From contig NZ_LNCU01000084.1 of assembly GCF_001542415.1 (NCBI RefSeq), positions 68,950-101,073 on the forward strand: 32,124 nucleotides of DNA. The letters run 5' to 3'. Source of the DNA: Bradyrhizobium macuxiense (GTDB taxonomy: Bacteria > Pseudomonadota > Alphaproteobacteria > Rhizobiales > Xanthobacteraceae). The notes under the pieces are model-generated. The model did no database searches. It had not been told where the DNA came from and saw only the letters and a list, made by a program, of their open reading frames with translations. Below are positions 1 to 8,714 of this stretch, one piece after another (position 1 is the stretch's first letter; every line of letters starts with the position of its first letter). A program made the translations under genes and the position numbers.

Positions 1-531
<531 letters not shown>

Positions 532-614
532 GACGCGGGCGAACTCAGGGGCGGATGGTTCAGGCTGGGGCGGCGCGCCTGTGACCCGCATGTTCAAGGC
601 AAAGGAAGAAGAAA

Positions 615-1388
615 ATGTATCTCGAGAAGTTCAAGCTGGGCGGCAAGACCGCCATCATCACCGGCGCTGGCCAGGGCATCGGGCTCGCCTGCGCCGAAGC
701 GCTGGCGGAAGCCGGCGCGAAGGTCATCATCGGAGACCGCGACGCCAAGGTCGCCAACGACGCCAAGGCGGCGTTGAAGGCGAAGGGCTTTGACGCCGAC
801 ATCGCCCTGATGGACGTGACGGATTCCAAGCGCGTGTCCGAGGTTGCCGACGAGCTGGTCGGCAAATACGGCAAGGTCGACATCCTCGTCAACAATGCCG
901 GCATTGCGCGCAGCGAAACGCCGGCCGAGACCGTGACCGACGAGCACTGGCTCAACGTCATCGACGTCAACCTGAACGGCACCTTCTGGTGCTGCCGCGC
1001 TTTCGGCAATCACATGCTGAAGGCGAAGACCGGCACCATCGTCAATGTCGGCTCGATGTCGGGCTTCATCGTCAACAAGCCGCAGGAACAGTGCTTCTAC
1101 AATGCGTCCAAGGCCGCAGTGCACCATCTGACCAAATCGCTGGCCGCCGAATGGGCGACGCGCGGCGTCCGCGTCAATGCGGTGGCGCCGACCTATATCG
1201 AGACGCCGCTGAACGCCTTCGTGAAGAACAGCCCCCGCATGTACGACGCCTGGATCGGCGGAACCCCGATGGCCCGGATGGGCCAGGTCGACGAGATCGC
1301 GTCGGTGGTTTTGTTCCTGGCCTCCGAGGCTGCCAGCCTGATGACCGGGAGCATCGTTTTAGTCGATGGCGGCTACACTTGCTGGTAG
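615..1388 (+). CDS. SDR-family polyol dehydrogenase (galactitol/arabinitol dehydrogenase type)
   Basis: A 257-residue classical short-chain dehydrogenase that would oxidise a sugar alcohol to a 2-ketose with NAD(P)+. It shows the cofactor motif TGAGQGIG (16-23), NNAG (93-96), catalytic Ser149, and the Tyr162-x3-Lys166 pair. Segments such as GSMSG, APTYIET and the C-terminal DGGYTCW resemble what I remember of Rhodobacter galactitol dehydrogenase and related polyol dehydrogenases; the exact substrate cannot be read from sequence. The ATG at 615 is preceded by a strong purine-rich ribosome site (AAGGAAGAAG). The gene lies between a sugar ABC ATPase and an FGGY kinase, 27 bp upstream of the latter. 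This fits a pathway in which the ketose formed is phosphorylated by a neighbouring kinase. Confidence 0.92.
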   Translation: MYLEKFKLGGKTAIITGAGQGIGLACAEALAEAGAKVIIGDRDAKVANDAKAALKAKGFDADIALMDVTDSKRVSEVADELVGKYGKVDILVNNAGIARSETPAETVTDEHWLNVIDVNLNGTFWCCRAFGNHMLKAKTGTIVNVGSMSGFIVNKPQEQCFYNASKAAVHHLTKSLAAEWATRGVRVNAVAPTYIETPLNAFVKNSPRMYDAWIGGTPMARMGQVDEIASVVLFLASEAASLMTGSIVLVDGGYTCW

Positions 1389-1415
1389 GCTTGCCCCGTA
1401 AATAGCGGAGCGATC

Positions 1416-3071
1416 ATGCGGCAAGCCTATATCGGGGTGGACGTCGGGAGCGCGAGCGCCCGAGCGGGTGTGTTCGACGAGGCCGGAAAGCTGCTCGGCG
1501 CGGCCCGGCATCCGATCCGGGTCTGGCATGAGGCCGGTGATATCGTCGAGCAATCGTCCGAGGACATCTGGGCGGCCTGCATCTCCTCCATCCGCGGCGC
1601 GATGCGCGAGGCCGGGGTCACGGCCGAGCACGTCAAGGGCATAGGGTTCGATGCGACCTGTTCGCTGGTGGTGCTCGACAATGCCGCTCAGCCGCTTACC
1701 GTCAGCCCATCCGGCGATCATGCGCGCAACGTCGTGGTCTGGATGGATCACCGCGCGATGGACGAAACCGCGTTCGTCAATGCGACCGGCGATCGCGTGC
1801 TGCGCTATGTCGGCGGCGTCATCTCGCCGGAGATGGAGATCCCGAAGATCCTCTGGCTGAAGCGGCATCTGCCCGCGACCTTCGTCGCGGCGGGACATTT
1901 CTTCGATCTCGCCGACTATCTCTCGTTCCGTGCCACCGGATCGCTCGCGCGATCGACCTGCACGGTGACCTGCAAGTGGACTTATGTTGCGGGCGAGGGC
2001 GGCTGGAGCGAATCCTTCCTCAAGCGGGTCGGGCTCGAGGCGCTTGCCGCCGACCGCTTCGCGCGCATCGGCACCGAGATCGTGCCGCCGGGTTCGCCGC
2101 TCGGCCGCGGACTGTCGGAAGATGCTGCCCGTGATCTCGGCCTGCTGCCGGGCACGGCGGTCGGCGCGTCGCTGATCGATGCTCATGCCGGCGGGGTCGG
2201 CGCGATCGGCGGCCGTGACGGATCGGGCGCCGACGTCGATGTCTGCAAGCGGCTCGCCTACATCATGGGAACGTCGGCCTGCATCATGGCGACGACGGTC
2301 GAGCCCTGTTTCGTGCCGGGCGTCTGGGGCCCGTATTTCTCGGGCATGGTGCCGGGCTTCTGGCTGAACGAGGGCGGCCAGTCCGCGGCTGGTGCTGCGG
2401 TCGATCATCTGCTTCGGTCGCATCCGGCGCATGCCGAGGTTCAGGCTGCGGCAAAGATCGATGGCGTCGATGTCATCGAGTATCTGGAGAAGCGCATCCT
2501 GGCACGGGCCGGCAATGCCGGTGCCGCGGCGCTGCTGGCGCGCAACGTTCACGTCTTGCCGGATTTCCTCGGCAACCGTTCGCCCTATGCCGATCCGGGA
2601 TCGCGCGCGGTGATCGCGGGGCTCGATCTCGACACGGATGCCTCGGCGATGGAGCGGCTGTTCGTCGCCGGGCTGTGCGGGCTCGCCTATGGCCTCGCCG
2701 ACGTCATCGACGCCTTGCAGGCCCATGGCGTCGACGGCAAGACCATCGTGATCGGCGGCGGCGCGAGCCGCAGTCCGCTGGTCCGCCAGATCATGGCCGA
2801 CACCACGGGATACACCGTGGCGCTGCCACAGACGCAGGAGCCGGTGCTGCTGGGCGCCGCCATGCTGGGGGCGGTCGCGAGCGGCGCGCACAACTCGATC
2901 AATGCGGCGATGGCCGGCATGTCGGCGCTCGGGCGGCTGAGCGAGCCGACCAAGCCCGAAATGGCCGATTTCCACCAACGCAAGCGCGGCGTGCACAAGA
3001 TGCTGCGGGAGCTCGATCGTGGCGCGCGCGAGGCGATGAAACGGGCGCCCGGCGAGGCGCCGTCGATCTAG
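1416..3071 (+). CDS. FGGY-family pentulose kinase (ribulokinase-like)
   Basis: A 551-residue FGGY carbohydrate kinase, the usual length for the pentulose-kinase branch (human FGGY / Yersinia carbohydrate kinase type). Members of that branch phosphorylate D-ribulose or related 2-ketopentoses with ATP. Visible marks are the N-terminal phosphate loop (GVDVGSASAR), an FDATCS segment, the catalytic-base region SLIDAHAGGVGA, and the ATP-binding IGGGASRSPL region near the C-terminus. The ATG at 1416 has a GGAG ribosome site about 7 nt upstream. It follows the polyol dehydrogenase by 27 bp and precedes the PfkB kinase by 12 bp, so the three are almost certainly one transcript. D-ribulose, from ribitol or arabinitol, is a likely substrate, but xylulose or L-ribulose is not excluded. 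Confidence 0.9.
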   Translation: MRQAYIGVDVGSASARAGVFDEAGKLLGAARHPIRVWHEAGDIVEQSSEDIWAACISSIRGAMREAGVTAEHVKGIGFDATCSLVVLDNAAQPLTVSPSGDHARNVVVWMDHRAMDETAFVNATGDRVLRYVGGVISPEMEIPKILWLKRHLPATFVAAGHFFDLADYLSFRATGSLARSTCTVTCKWTYVAGEGGWSESFLKRVGLEALAADRFARIGTEIVPPGSPLGRGLSEDAARDLGLLPGTAVGASLIDAHAGGVGAIGGRDGSGADVDVCKRLAYIMGTSACIMATTVEPCFVPGVWGPYFSGMVPGFWLNEGGQSAAGAAVDHLLRSHPAHAEVQAAAKIDGVDVIEYLEKRILARAGNAGAAALLARNVHVLPDFLGNRSPYADPGSRAVIAGLDLDTDASAMERLFVAGLCGLAYGLADVIDALQAHGVDGKTIVIGGGASRSPLVRQIMADTTGYTVALPQTQEPVLLGAAMLGAVASGAHNSINAAMAGMSALGRLSEPTKPEMADFHQRKRGVHKMLRELDRGAREAMKRAPGEAPSI

Positions 3072-3083
3072 GACGAATACGAC

Positions 3084-4022
3084 ATGCTCTTGAGTTGCGG
3101 AGATGCGCTGATCGATTTCCTGCCGTCGAAGACGGGGGACGGGCGCGAGGCCCTGTCACCCGCGGTCGGCGGCTCCTGTCTCAACATCGCGATCGGAATG
3201 GCGCGGCTCGATGTCCCCACCGGCTTCGTCGGCGGCATCTCGACCGATACGTTCGGCAGCATGATCGCGGACCACGCCACGAATTCGGCGGTCGATCTGC
3301 GTTACGCGACGCGCAGCGATCACCAGGCGACGCTCGCCTTTGCCCGCGTGACCGGGACCGAAACGCAATACGCCTTCTATGACGCGGATACGGCGTCGCG
3401 AAACTGGGTCTACCGGCGCGACATGATCGCGTTCGAGAATATCGAGTGCATTCACACCGGTTCGACGACGCTGGTCAACGACAAGGGCGCGGCTGAGACG
3501 ATGGCCTTCATTGACGATGCGAAGGCGCACGTGACGATCTCGCTCGATCCGAATTGCCGGCCGAACCTGGTCACGAACAAGGATGCCTATCGCGCGCGCA
3601 TGCTGGCGTTCTGCCGCACGGCCGACATCGTCAAGATGTCGGACGTCGACTTCGCCTATCTCTTTTGTGACGAGCCTTACGCTGACAGGGCGGCGGCGCT
3701 GCTGTCGGAGGGCCCGTCGCTCGTCGTCATCACCCGCGGCAACAATGGCGCGTGCGGCTGGCATCGTCACGCTGGGGCGATCGAGGTCGATTCTCCCGTG
3801 GTGAAGGTGGTGGACACGATCGGCGCCGGAGACAGTTTCCAGGCTGCGATGCTGGTGGCGCTGCACCGGCTCGGCCGCATCGAGCGGCAACGGTTGCGCG
3901 ACATCACCGCGGCCGAGCTCACGCGCGCGCTGTCCTTTGCCTGCAAATGCGCCGCTTTCACCTGCACGCGTGCGGGCGCCGATCCGCCGCGCAGCCGCGA
4001 ACTGCCTGCCGGCACCTGGTAG
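3084..4022 (+). CDS. PfkB-family carbohydrate kinase (fructokinase-like)
   Basis: A 312-residue ribokinase/PfkB-fold sugar kinase. It has the glycine-rich N-terminal signature (GGSCLNIAIGMARL, 29-42) and the C-terminal signature DTIGAGDSF (244-252), with Asp250 as the expected catalytic base. Length and motifs match bacterial fructokinases, which make fructose-6-phosphate. Next to a polyol dehydrogenase it could handle fructose from sorbitol or mannitol oxidation, complementing the FGGY pentulose kinase just upstream. The start at 3084 lies 12 bp after the previous stop with a GGACGA ribosome site. It is the last gene of the operon on this strand before a 119-bp gap. Family is certain; fructose as substrate is inference. 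Confidence 0.9.
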   Translation: MLLSCGDALIDFLPSKTGDGREALSPAVGGSCLNIAIGMARLDVPTGFVGGISTDTFGSMIADHATNSAVDLRYATRSDHQATLAFARVTGTETQYAFYDADTASRNWVYRRDMIAFENIECIHTGSTTLVNDKGAAETMAFIDDAKAHVTISLDPNCRPNLVTNKDAYRARMLAFCRTADIVKMSDVDFAYLFCDEPYADRAAALLSEGPSLVVITRGNNGACGWHRHAGAIEVDSPVVKVVDTIGAGDSFQAAMLVALHRLGRIERQRLRDITAAELTRALSFACKCAAFTCTRAGADPPRSRELPAGTW

Positions 4023-4141
4023 GCCATGCGGGATCGGGGCCGCGTGACGTTAGGCCATGCGCCCGATGCGATGGACTTGGCCCACGGCGCGCGGCACGAT
4101 GCAGCCATCGACCTTCTCTCTGACGCGAGCGCCTGTCCCGA

Positions 4142-5563
4142 ATGAACGACGATCTGTGTTTCCTGCCTGCTGTTGAGCTGTGCGCCCGCATCGTCCGCAA
4201 GGAGCTGTCTCCCGTCGAGCTCACCCGCGCGGTGCTGGCCCGCGCCGAGCGTTTGCAGCCGGAGTTGAACTGCTTCATCACGCTGTGCGGCGACGAGGCG
4301 ATGGCGCAGGCAAATGCCGCCGAGCGGCAGATGATGGTCGGCGAGCCGCTCGGTCTGCTGCACGGCATCCCCTACACTGTGAAGGACATCGTCAACACCA
4401 AGGGCGTGCGGACGACCTTCGGCGCGGTGCCGTATCAGGACAATGTGCCGGAGCAGGATGCCGTCGCGGTGGCCCGGCTGCGCGCGCAGGGCGGAATTTT
4501 GCTCGGCAAGACCACGACGCCGGAGTTCGGCAGCAAGTGCCTGACCGACTCGCCGCTGTTCGGCCGCACCCGCAACGCGTGGAGCGCGGAACGCTCCAGC
4601 GGTGGCTCGAGCGGCGGCGCGGCAGTCGCGGTCGCGAGCGGCATCGCGCCGCTGGCGGTTGCCACCGATGGTGGCGGTTCGACGCGAATTCCGGCGGCCT
4701 GTAACGGCGTCGTCGGGATCAAGCAGAGCAATGGCGTGATCCCGCACAGCCAGGTGCAGGACGCGTTCGGCAACCAGACCTATGTCACGCCGACCACACG
4801 CACCGTCGCCGACACCGCGCTGATGCTGCAGGCGATGGCGGGCGAGGATGCCTCCGACCCCTGGTCGATCGGCGTGCCGGTGCCTGACTATCTCGACGCG
4901 GCTGCGCCGCGCGGCGATATCAGGGGCAGGAAAATCCTGTTCTGCCTTACGCCACCGGGCCGGCCGGTGAGTGCCGACATCGCGGCGGCGTTCAAGGCCA
5001 GCCTCGATCGACTGGCCGATCTGGGCGCGGAGCTCGAGGAATTCTCCGGCGAAGGTTTTGACATCGAGCCGATCTGGCGGGCCATCAATCACACCGTCTG
5101 GCGCACCCGCTTCGAGAAGCTCGCTGCCGACCATCCCAACGACCTCAGCGCGACTTTCCTCAAGCAGCTCGCGCTGGCCGCTGAGGTCAGCGGCGTCGAG
5201 TACCAGAAGGCGATGTTCGACCGCACCGCGCTGTTCCGCCGGGTGCAGGCGCTGCTGGCGCGCGGCGATTGGCTGGCGATGCCGACCTTGACCCGGACTG
5301 CGCTGCCGATCGATCAAGACCTGTTCGGCACCATCGATATCGACGGCCAGAGCTTCGACAGCGTGCGGCCGCACTGGTTTCCCTGGACCATGCTGTTCAA
5401 CATGACCGGGCACCCCGCGATCAGCATCCCCTCGGGCTTCGGCCGCGACGGCCTGCCGATCGGCCTGCATCTGGTCGGCCGCTTCCGGGCCGACGCGGAA
5501 CTGCTGCGGGTCGCGGCTCTGTTCGAGGCGGCGAGCGACCTGCTCGGGCGCTGGCCGTCCTGA
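4142..5563 (+). CDS. Amidase-signature family hydrolase
   Basis: A 473-residue amidase-signature enzyme, which hydrolyses a C-N amide bond through a Ser-cisSer-Lys triad. All three elements are visible: Lys81 (PYTVKDI), the cis-Ser in GGSSGG (Ser156/157), and the nucleophile Ser180 in TDGGGSTRIPA. Length matches stand-alone amidases and GatA relatives; no gatB or gatC neighbour is present, so a tRNA amidotransferase role is unlikely. The gene follows the sugar operon after 119 bp without an obvious ribosome site before ATG 4142, and it precedes a peptide-type ABC importer by 294 bp. It may hydrolyse an amide or peptide-like compound brought in by that importer. That link rests on position alone. 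Confidence 0.92.
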   Translation: MNDDLCFLPAVELCARIVRKELSPVELTRAVLARAERLQPELNCFITLCGDEAMAQANAAERQMMVGEPLGLLHGIPYTVKDIVNTKGVRTTFGAVPYQDNVPEQDAVAVARLRAQGGILLGKTTTPEFGSKCLTDSPLFGRTRNAWSAERSSGGSSGGAAVAVASGIAPLAVATDGGGSTRIPAACNGVVGIKQSNGVIPHSQVQDAFGNQTYVTPTTRTVADTALMLQAMAGEDASDPWSIGVPVPDYLDAAAPRGDIRGRKILFCLTPPGRPVSADIAAAFKASLDRLADLGAELEEFSGEGFDIEPIWRAINHTVWRTRFEKLAADHPNDLSATFLKQLALAAEVSGVEYQKAMFDRTALFRRVQALLARGDWLAMPTLTRTALPIDQDLFGTIDIDGQSFDSVRPHWFPWTMLFNMTGHPAISIPSGFGRDGLPIGLHLVGRFRADAELLRVAALFEAASDLLGRWPS

Positions 5564-5677
5564 TCGTGACAGCCCGAACGGCGCGAAAGACTTGCATTCG
5601 GCCGCGAACTTGTTGAAACGTGACTCCGAAGCATCAAGGGGAATGAATCTGTCGAATCGGTTCGGCCGCGGACTCGG

Positions 5678-5801
5678 TTCACCTCTCCCCAACGGGGAGA
5701 GGTCGATTTGCGCAGCAAATCGGGTGAGGGGGGCGCTGCTACGAGAGACCGTAACCCCTCACCCGGCGCTACGCGCCGACCTCTCCCAAGGGAGAGGTGA
5801 A
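5678..5801. repeat. Composite palindromic intergenic repeat, copy A1
   Basis: This element fills most of the 294-bp gap between the amidase and the peptide transporter. Its ends are perfect 12-bp inverted repeats (TTCACCTCTCCC at 5678-5689 and its complement at 5790-5801). Inside are further hairpins: CCTCTCCCC/GGGGAGAGG, GATTTGC/GCAAATC, and a CGGGTGAGGGG (5721-5731) pairing with CCCCTCACCCG (5755-5765). Copy A2 near 21.6 kb has the same modules in the opposite orientation, and A3 near 17.7 kb is a variant. It resembles the dispersed palindromic repeats common between genes in Bradyrhizobium-like genomes. It may act as a transcript-stabilising or terminating structure. Confidence 0.88.
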
Positions 5802-5857
5802 CCTTCACTGCGGCTCCAGCTCGACACGATGTCACTCTGCACTGAATTTCGGCGCGC

Positions 5858-6808
5858 ATGAGCCTGTTCATCCTACGGAGGATCCTGACCCTGGTGGCGA
5901 CCCTGATCGCCGCCTCGCTGATCATTTTCCTCGTGCTCGACGCTCTGCCCGGCAATGCCGCCCAGATGCTGATGGGTGTCGATGCTTCGCCCGACGCGGT
6001 GCGCGCGCTCACCGTCAAGCTCGGGCTCGACCAGCCGCTGACCTATCGCTATCTGCTCTGGATCAAGGGCATGATGGTCGGCGAACTCGGCAACAGCTAT
6101 GTCTATGGCACGCCGGTCGCCGGCCTGATCGCGGAACGGCTGGTGCTCACCGTGCCGCTCGCGATCATGTCGATGCTGATCACGGTGGTGCTGGCGCTCG
6201 CCGCCGGCATCTACACCGCCGCCAACCACAACAAGCTCGGCGATGTCGGCGTGATGTCGTTGACTCAAGTCGGCATCGCGCTGCCGAATTTCTGGTTCGC
6301 GATCCTGCTGATCCTCCTGTTCGCAGTGAAGCTGCAATGGCTGTCCGCCGGTGGCTTCGCCGGCTGGGATGACGGGATCTGGCCGGGCATCCGCTCGCTG
6401 CTGCTGCCGTCGATCTCGCTCGCCGTGGTGCAGGCCGCGATCCTCGCCCGCGTCACGCGCTCGGCGGTGCTGGAGGTGCTGCGCGAGGATTTCGTCCGCA
6501 CCGCGCGCGCCAAAGGGCTCGGCAAGCGCGAGGTGCTGTGGCGCCATGTGCTGCGCAATGCGATGATCCCGGTCATGACGGTGATGGGATTGCAATTTGC
6601 CAATCTGCTCGCCGGCACCATCGTGATTGAGAACGTGTTTTATCTGCCGGGCCTCGGCCGCCTGATCTTCCAGTCGATCGCCAATCGCGATCTGATCGTG
6701 GTGCGCAACTGCGTGATGCTGCTCGCGGCCATGGTCGTGACAGTCAATTTCGTGGTCGATGTGCTCTATGCCTTCATCGATCCCCGCATCAAGGTCGCCA
6801 ACCTGTGA
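5858..6808 (+). CDS. Peptide-type ABC transporter permease, DppB-like (importer 1)
   Basis: A 316-residue inner-membrane permease of the dipeptide/oligopeptide/nickel ABC class, first of the two permeases of importer 1. The N-terminus (LFILRRILTLVATLIAAS) and the overall pattern of about six hydrophobic spans are those of DppB/OppB. The cytoplasmic EAA loop that docks the ATPase is present (RTARAKGLGKREVLWRHVL), and the C-terminus YAFIDPRIK is typical of the family. ATG 5858 has no strong ribosome site; it starts about 56 bp after the repeat ends. Its stop overlaps the next permease start by 4 bp, so the genes are translationally coupled. The class of substrate (peptide, peptide-like or nickel chelate) cannot be resolved further. 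Confidence 0.93.
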   Translation: MSLFILRRILTLVATLIAASLIIFLVLDALPGNAAQMLMGVDASPDAVRALTVKLGLDQPLTYRYLLWIKGMMVGELGNSYVYGTPVAGLIAERLVLTVPLAIMSMLITVVLALAAGIYTAANHNKLGDVGVMSLTQVGIALPNFWFAILLILLFAVKLQWLSAGGFAGWDDGIWPGIRSLLLPSISLAVVQAAILARVTRSAVLEVLREDFVRTARAKGLGKREVLWRHVLRNAMIPVMTVMGLQFANLLAGTIVIENVFYLPGLGRLIFQSIANRDLIVVRNCVMLLAAMVVTVNFVVDVLYAFIDPRIKVANL

Positions 6809-7701
6809 GCGCGCCGCTGACCGTTCCCGCAGACAGCGCGGCGATCGCGCCCGGCGCAAGTCCGGCGACCGGTTTCTGGCGACGCGCGCTGCGTCACCGC
6901 AGTTTCGTGCTCGGCGCCGCGCTCAGTCTCTTGGTGCTGGGAGCGGCCCTGCTGTCGCTGGTATGGACGCCGTGGTCGGCCTACGACATCGACATCGCCT
7001 CGAAACTGCACCCGCCTTCGGCCGCGCACTGGCTCGGCACCGACGTTTTCGGCCGCGACATCGTCTCGCTACTCCTGGTCGGTGCGCGCTCCACCATCAT
7101 GGTCGGCGTCATCGCCGTCGGCATCGGCCTCACCTTTGGTGTGTGCCTTGGCCTGATCGCGGCCGCACGCAAGGGCTGGACCGAAGAGCTCATCATGCGG
7201 ATGAGCGATTTCACCTTTGCCTTTCCCGCCGTGCTCTCGGCTATCATGCTCGCCGCCGTGGTCGGTCCGGGCATGCTGACCTCGATCACCGCGATCGGCA
7301 TCTTCCAGATCCCGACCTTCGTCCGCGTCACCCGCGGCTCGGCCAATGCGGTCTGGGCCCGCGAGTTCATCCTCGCCGCGCGCGCCGCAGGGAAGGGCGG
7401 CTTCCGCATCACGATCGAGCACGTGCTGCCGAACATCCTGTCGATCCTGATCGTGCAGGCGACGATCCAGTTCGCGCTCGCGATCCTGGCTGAAGCCGCA
7501 CTGTCCTATCTCGGGCTCGGCACTCAGCCGCCGCAGCCGTCCTGGGGGCGTATGCTGAACGACGCGCAGACGCTGCTGTTCCAGTCGCCGATGCTTGCGG
7601 TCTATCCGGGCGCGGCGATCGCGATTGCGGTGCTCGGCCTCAACCTCCTCGGCGACGGGCTGCGCGATCTGCTCGATCCCCGGCTGGCGCGGGAGCGTTG
7701 A
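6805..7701 (+). CDS. Peptide-type ABC transporter permease, DppC-like (importer 1)
   Basis: A 298-residue second permease of importer 1, partner of the DppB-like protein. It starts with GTG at 6805, overlapping the upstream TGA as GTGA, which marks translational coupling. DppC features are the N-terminal transmembrane helix after a basic cytoplasmic tail, the HWLGTDVFGRDIVSLLL segment, the EAA-type loop (AARAAGKGGFRITIEHVLPN) and the LSYLGLGTQPPQPSWG segment followed by GDGLRDLLDP near the C-terminus. Length is normal for the family. It lies just before the first ATPase gene, in the standard B-C-D-F order. Confidence 0.93.
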   Translation: MSAPLTVPADSAAIAPGASPATGFWRRALRHRSFVLGAALSLLVLGAALLSLVWTPWSAYDIDIASKLHPPSAAHWLGTDVFGRDIVSLLLVGARSTIMVGVIAVGIGLTFGVCLGLIAAARKGWTEELIMRMSDFTFAFPAVLSAIMLAAVVGPGMLTSITAIGIFQIPTFVRVTRGSANAVWAREFILAARAAGKGGFRITIEHVLPNILSILIVQATIQFALAILAEAALSYLGLGTQPPQPSWGRMLNDAQTLLFQSPMLAVYPGAAIAIAVLGLNLLGDGLRDLLDPRLARER

Positions 7702-7703
7702 GC

Positions 7704-8714
7704 ATGAGCCATGCGACCGCGCCATTGATCGAGGTCAGGGATCTCGGCGTCAGGCTGAACACCAGCCGCGGTCCGGCGCAGGCCGTCCGCGGCGTCAGCT
7801 TTGCGCTCCGGCGTGGTGAAACGCTCGGGCTGGTTGGCGAATCCGGCTGCGGCAAGTCCGTCACCGCGCTCGCCTTGATGGGATTGTTGCCCGACAGTGC
7901 CGTGGTCAGCGGCAGCGTCCGACTCGATGGCGCCGAGCTCGTCGGCCTATCGGATTCGAGCTATTGCAAGCTGCGCGGCAACCGCATCAGCATGATCTTC
8001 CAGGAGCCGATGACGGCGCTCAATCCGATGCACACGATCGGGCGGCAGGTCGCAGAGCCGCTGCGGCGGCACACCGGCTGCTCGGCGGCGTCGGCGCGCA
8101 AGGAGACGATTGCCTTGCTTGACCGGGTCGGGTTGCCTGACGCCGCGAAGCGCGTCGATGCCTATCCGCACCAGTTCTCCGGCGGCCAGCGCCAGCGCAT
8201 CACGATCGCGATGGCGCTCGCCTGCCAACCTGATGTGCTGATCGCCGACGAGCCGACGACCGCGCTCGATGTCACGATCCAGGGCCAGATCCTCGATCTG
8301 ATCGCCGACCTCGTCGAAGAGCGCGGCATGTCGATGATCCTGATCTCGCACGATCTCGGCGTGATCGCAGAGAATGTCCAGCGCATGATGGTGATGTATG
8401 GCGGCACCGTTGTCGAGAGCGGCGCCACCGATGCTGTGTTTATGCGGATGGGCCACCCGTACACGCAAGGCCTGTTCCGCGCGCGCCCCCGCCTTGGCGC
8501 GCGCAAGGGGACACGGCTCAAGACCATCGCCGGCACCGTGCCCGAACTTGCCGATCTGCCCGCGGGTTGCACCTTCGCCGATCGCTGCGGAATCGTCGAA
8601 GCGCGCTGCCGCGTGGCGCTGCCGGCCGCGGTGGGTGTCGGCGCCGGCCATGATGTGCGCTGCCTCAGGACCGACGTCTCGATGGCCGACGCCGCGGGAG
8701 CCGTCCGCGTATGA
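7704..8714 (+). CDS. Peptide-type ABC transporter ATPase, DppD-like (importer 1)
   Basis: A 336-residue ATPase that pairs with the DppF-like protein to energise importer 1. It has Walker A (GESGCGKS), signature FSGGQRQRI, Walker B with D-loop (VLIADEPTTALD) and H-loop (LISHDLG). The C-terminal oligopeptide-transporter domain carries GCTFADRCGIVEARC; cysteines in this region bind an iron-sulfur cluster in characterised DppD/DppF proteins. I start it at ATG 7704, 2 bp after the DppC stop, because GGGAGCG sits at proper spacing. An in-frame TTG at 7698 would overlap the stop but is too close to that site. Its stop overlaps the next start as ATGA. Confidence 0.92.
   Translation: MSHATAPLIEVRDLGVRLNTSRGPAQAVRGVSFALRRGETLGLVGESGCGKSVTALALMGLLPDSAVVSGSVRLDGAELVGLSDSSYCKLRGNRISMIFQEPMTALNPMHTIGRQVAEPLRRHTGCSAASARKETIALLDRVGLPDAAKRVDAYPHQFSGGQRQRITIAMALACQPDVLIADEPTTALDVTIQGQILDLIADLVEERGMSMILISHDLGVIAENVQRMMVMYGGTVVESGATDAVFMRMGHPYTQGLFRARPRLGARKGTRLKTIAGTVPELADLPAGCTFADRCGIVEARCRVALPAAVGVGAGHDVRCLRTDVSMADAAGAVRV

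Noticed and set aside
1359..2996. 545-codon minus-strand open frame
   Set aside because: Antisense shadow of the FGGY kinase; no family features and no ribosome site.
4142..5563. GatA subunit of tRNA amidotransferase
   Set aside because: The amidase motifs are shared, but there are no gatB or gatC neighbours and the context is transport/catabolism.
3767..5692. 641-codon minus-strand open frame
   Set aside because: It lies antisense to the amidase with its full Ser-Ser-Lys triad and to the end of the PfkB gene. The translation is low-complexity and Arg/Gln-rich without motifs.
5678..5801. Possible CRISPR array or attachment site in the repeats
   Set aside because: The elements are single composite palindromes without regularly spaced direct repeats or spacers, and no cas, integrase or tRNA gene is nearby.
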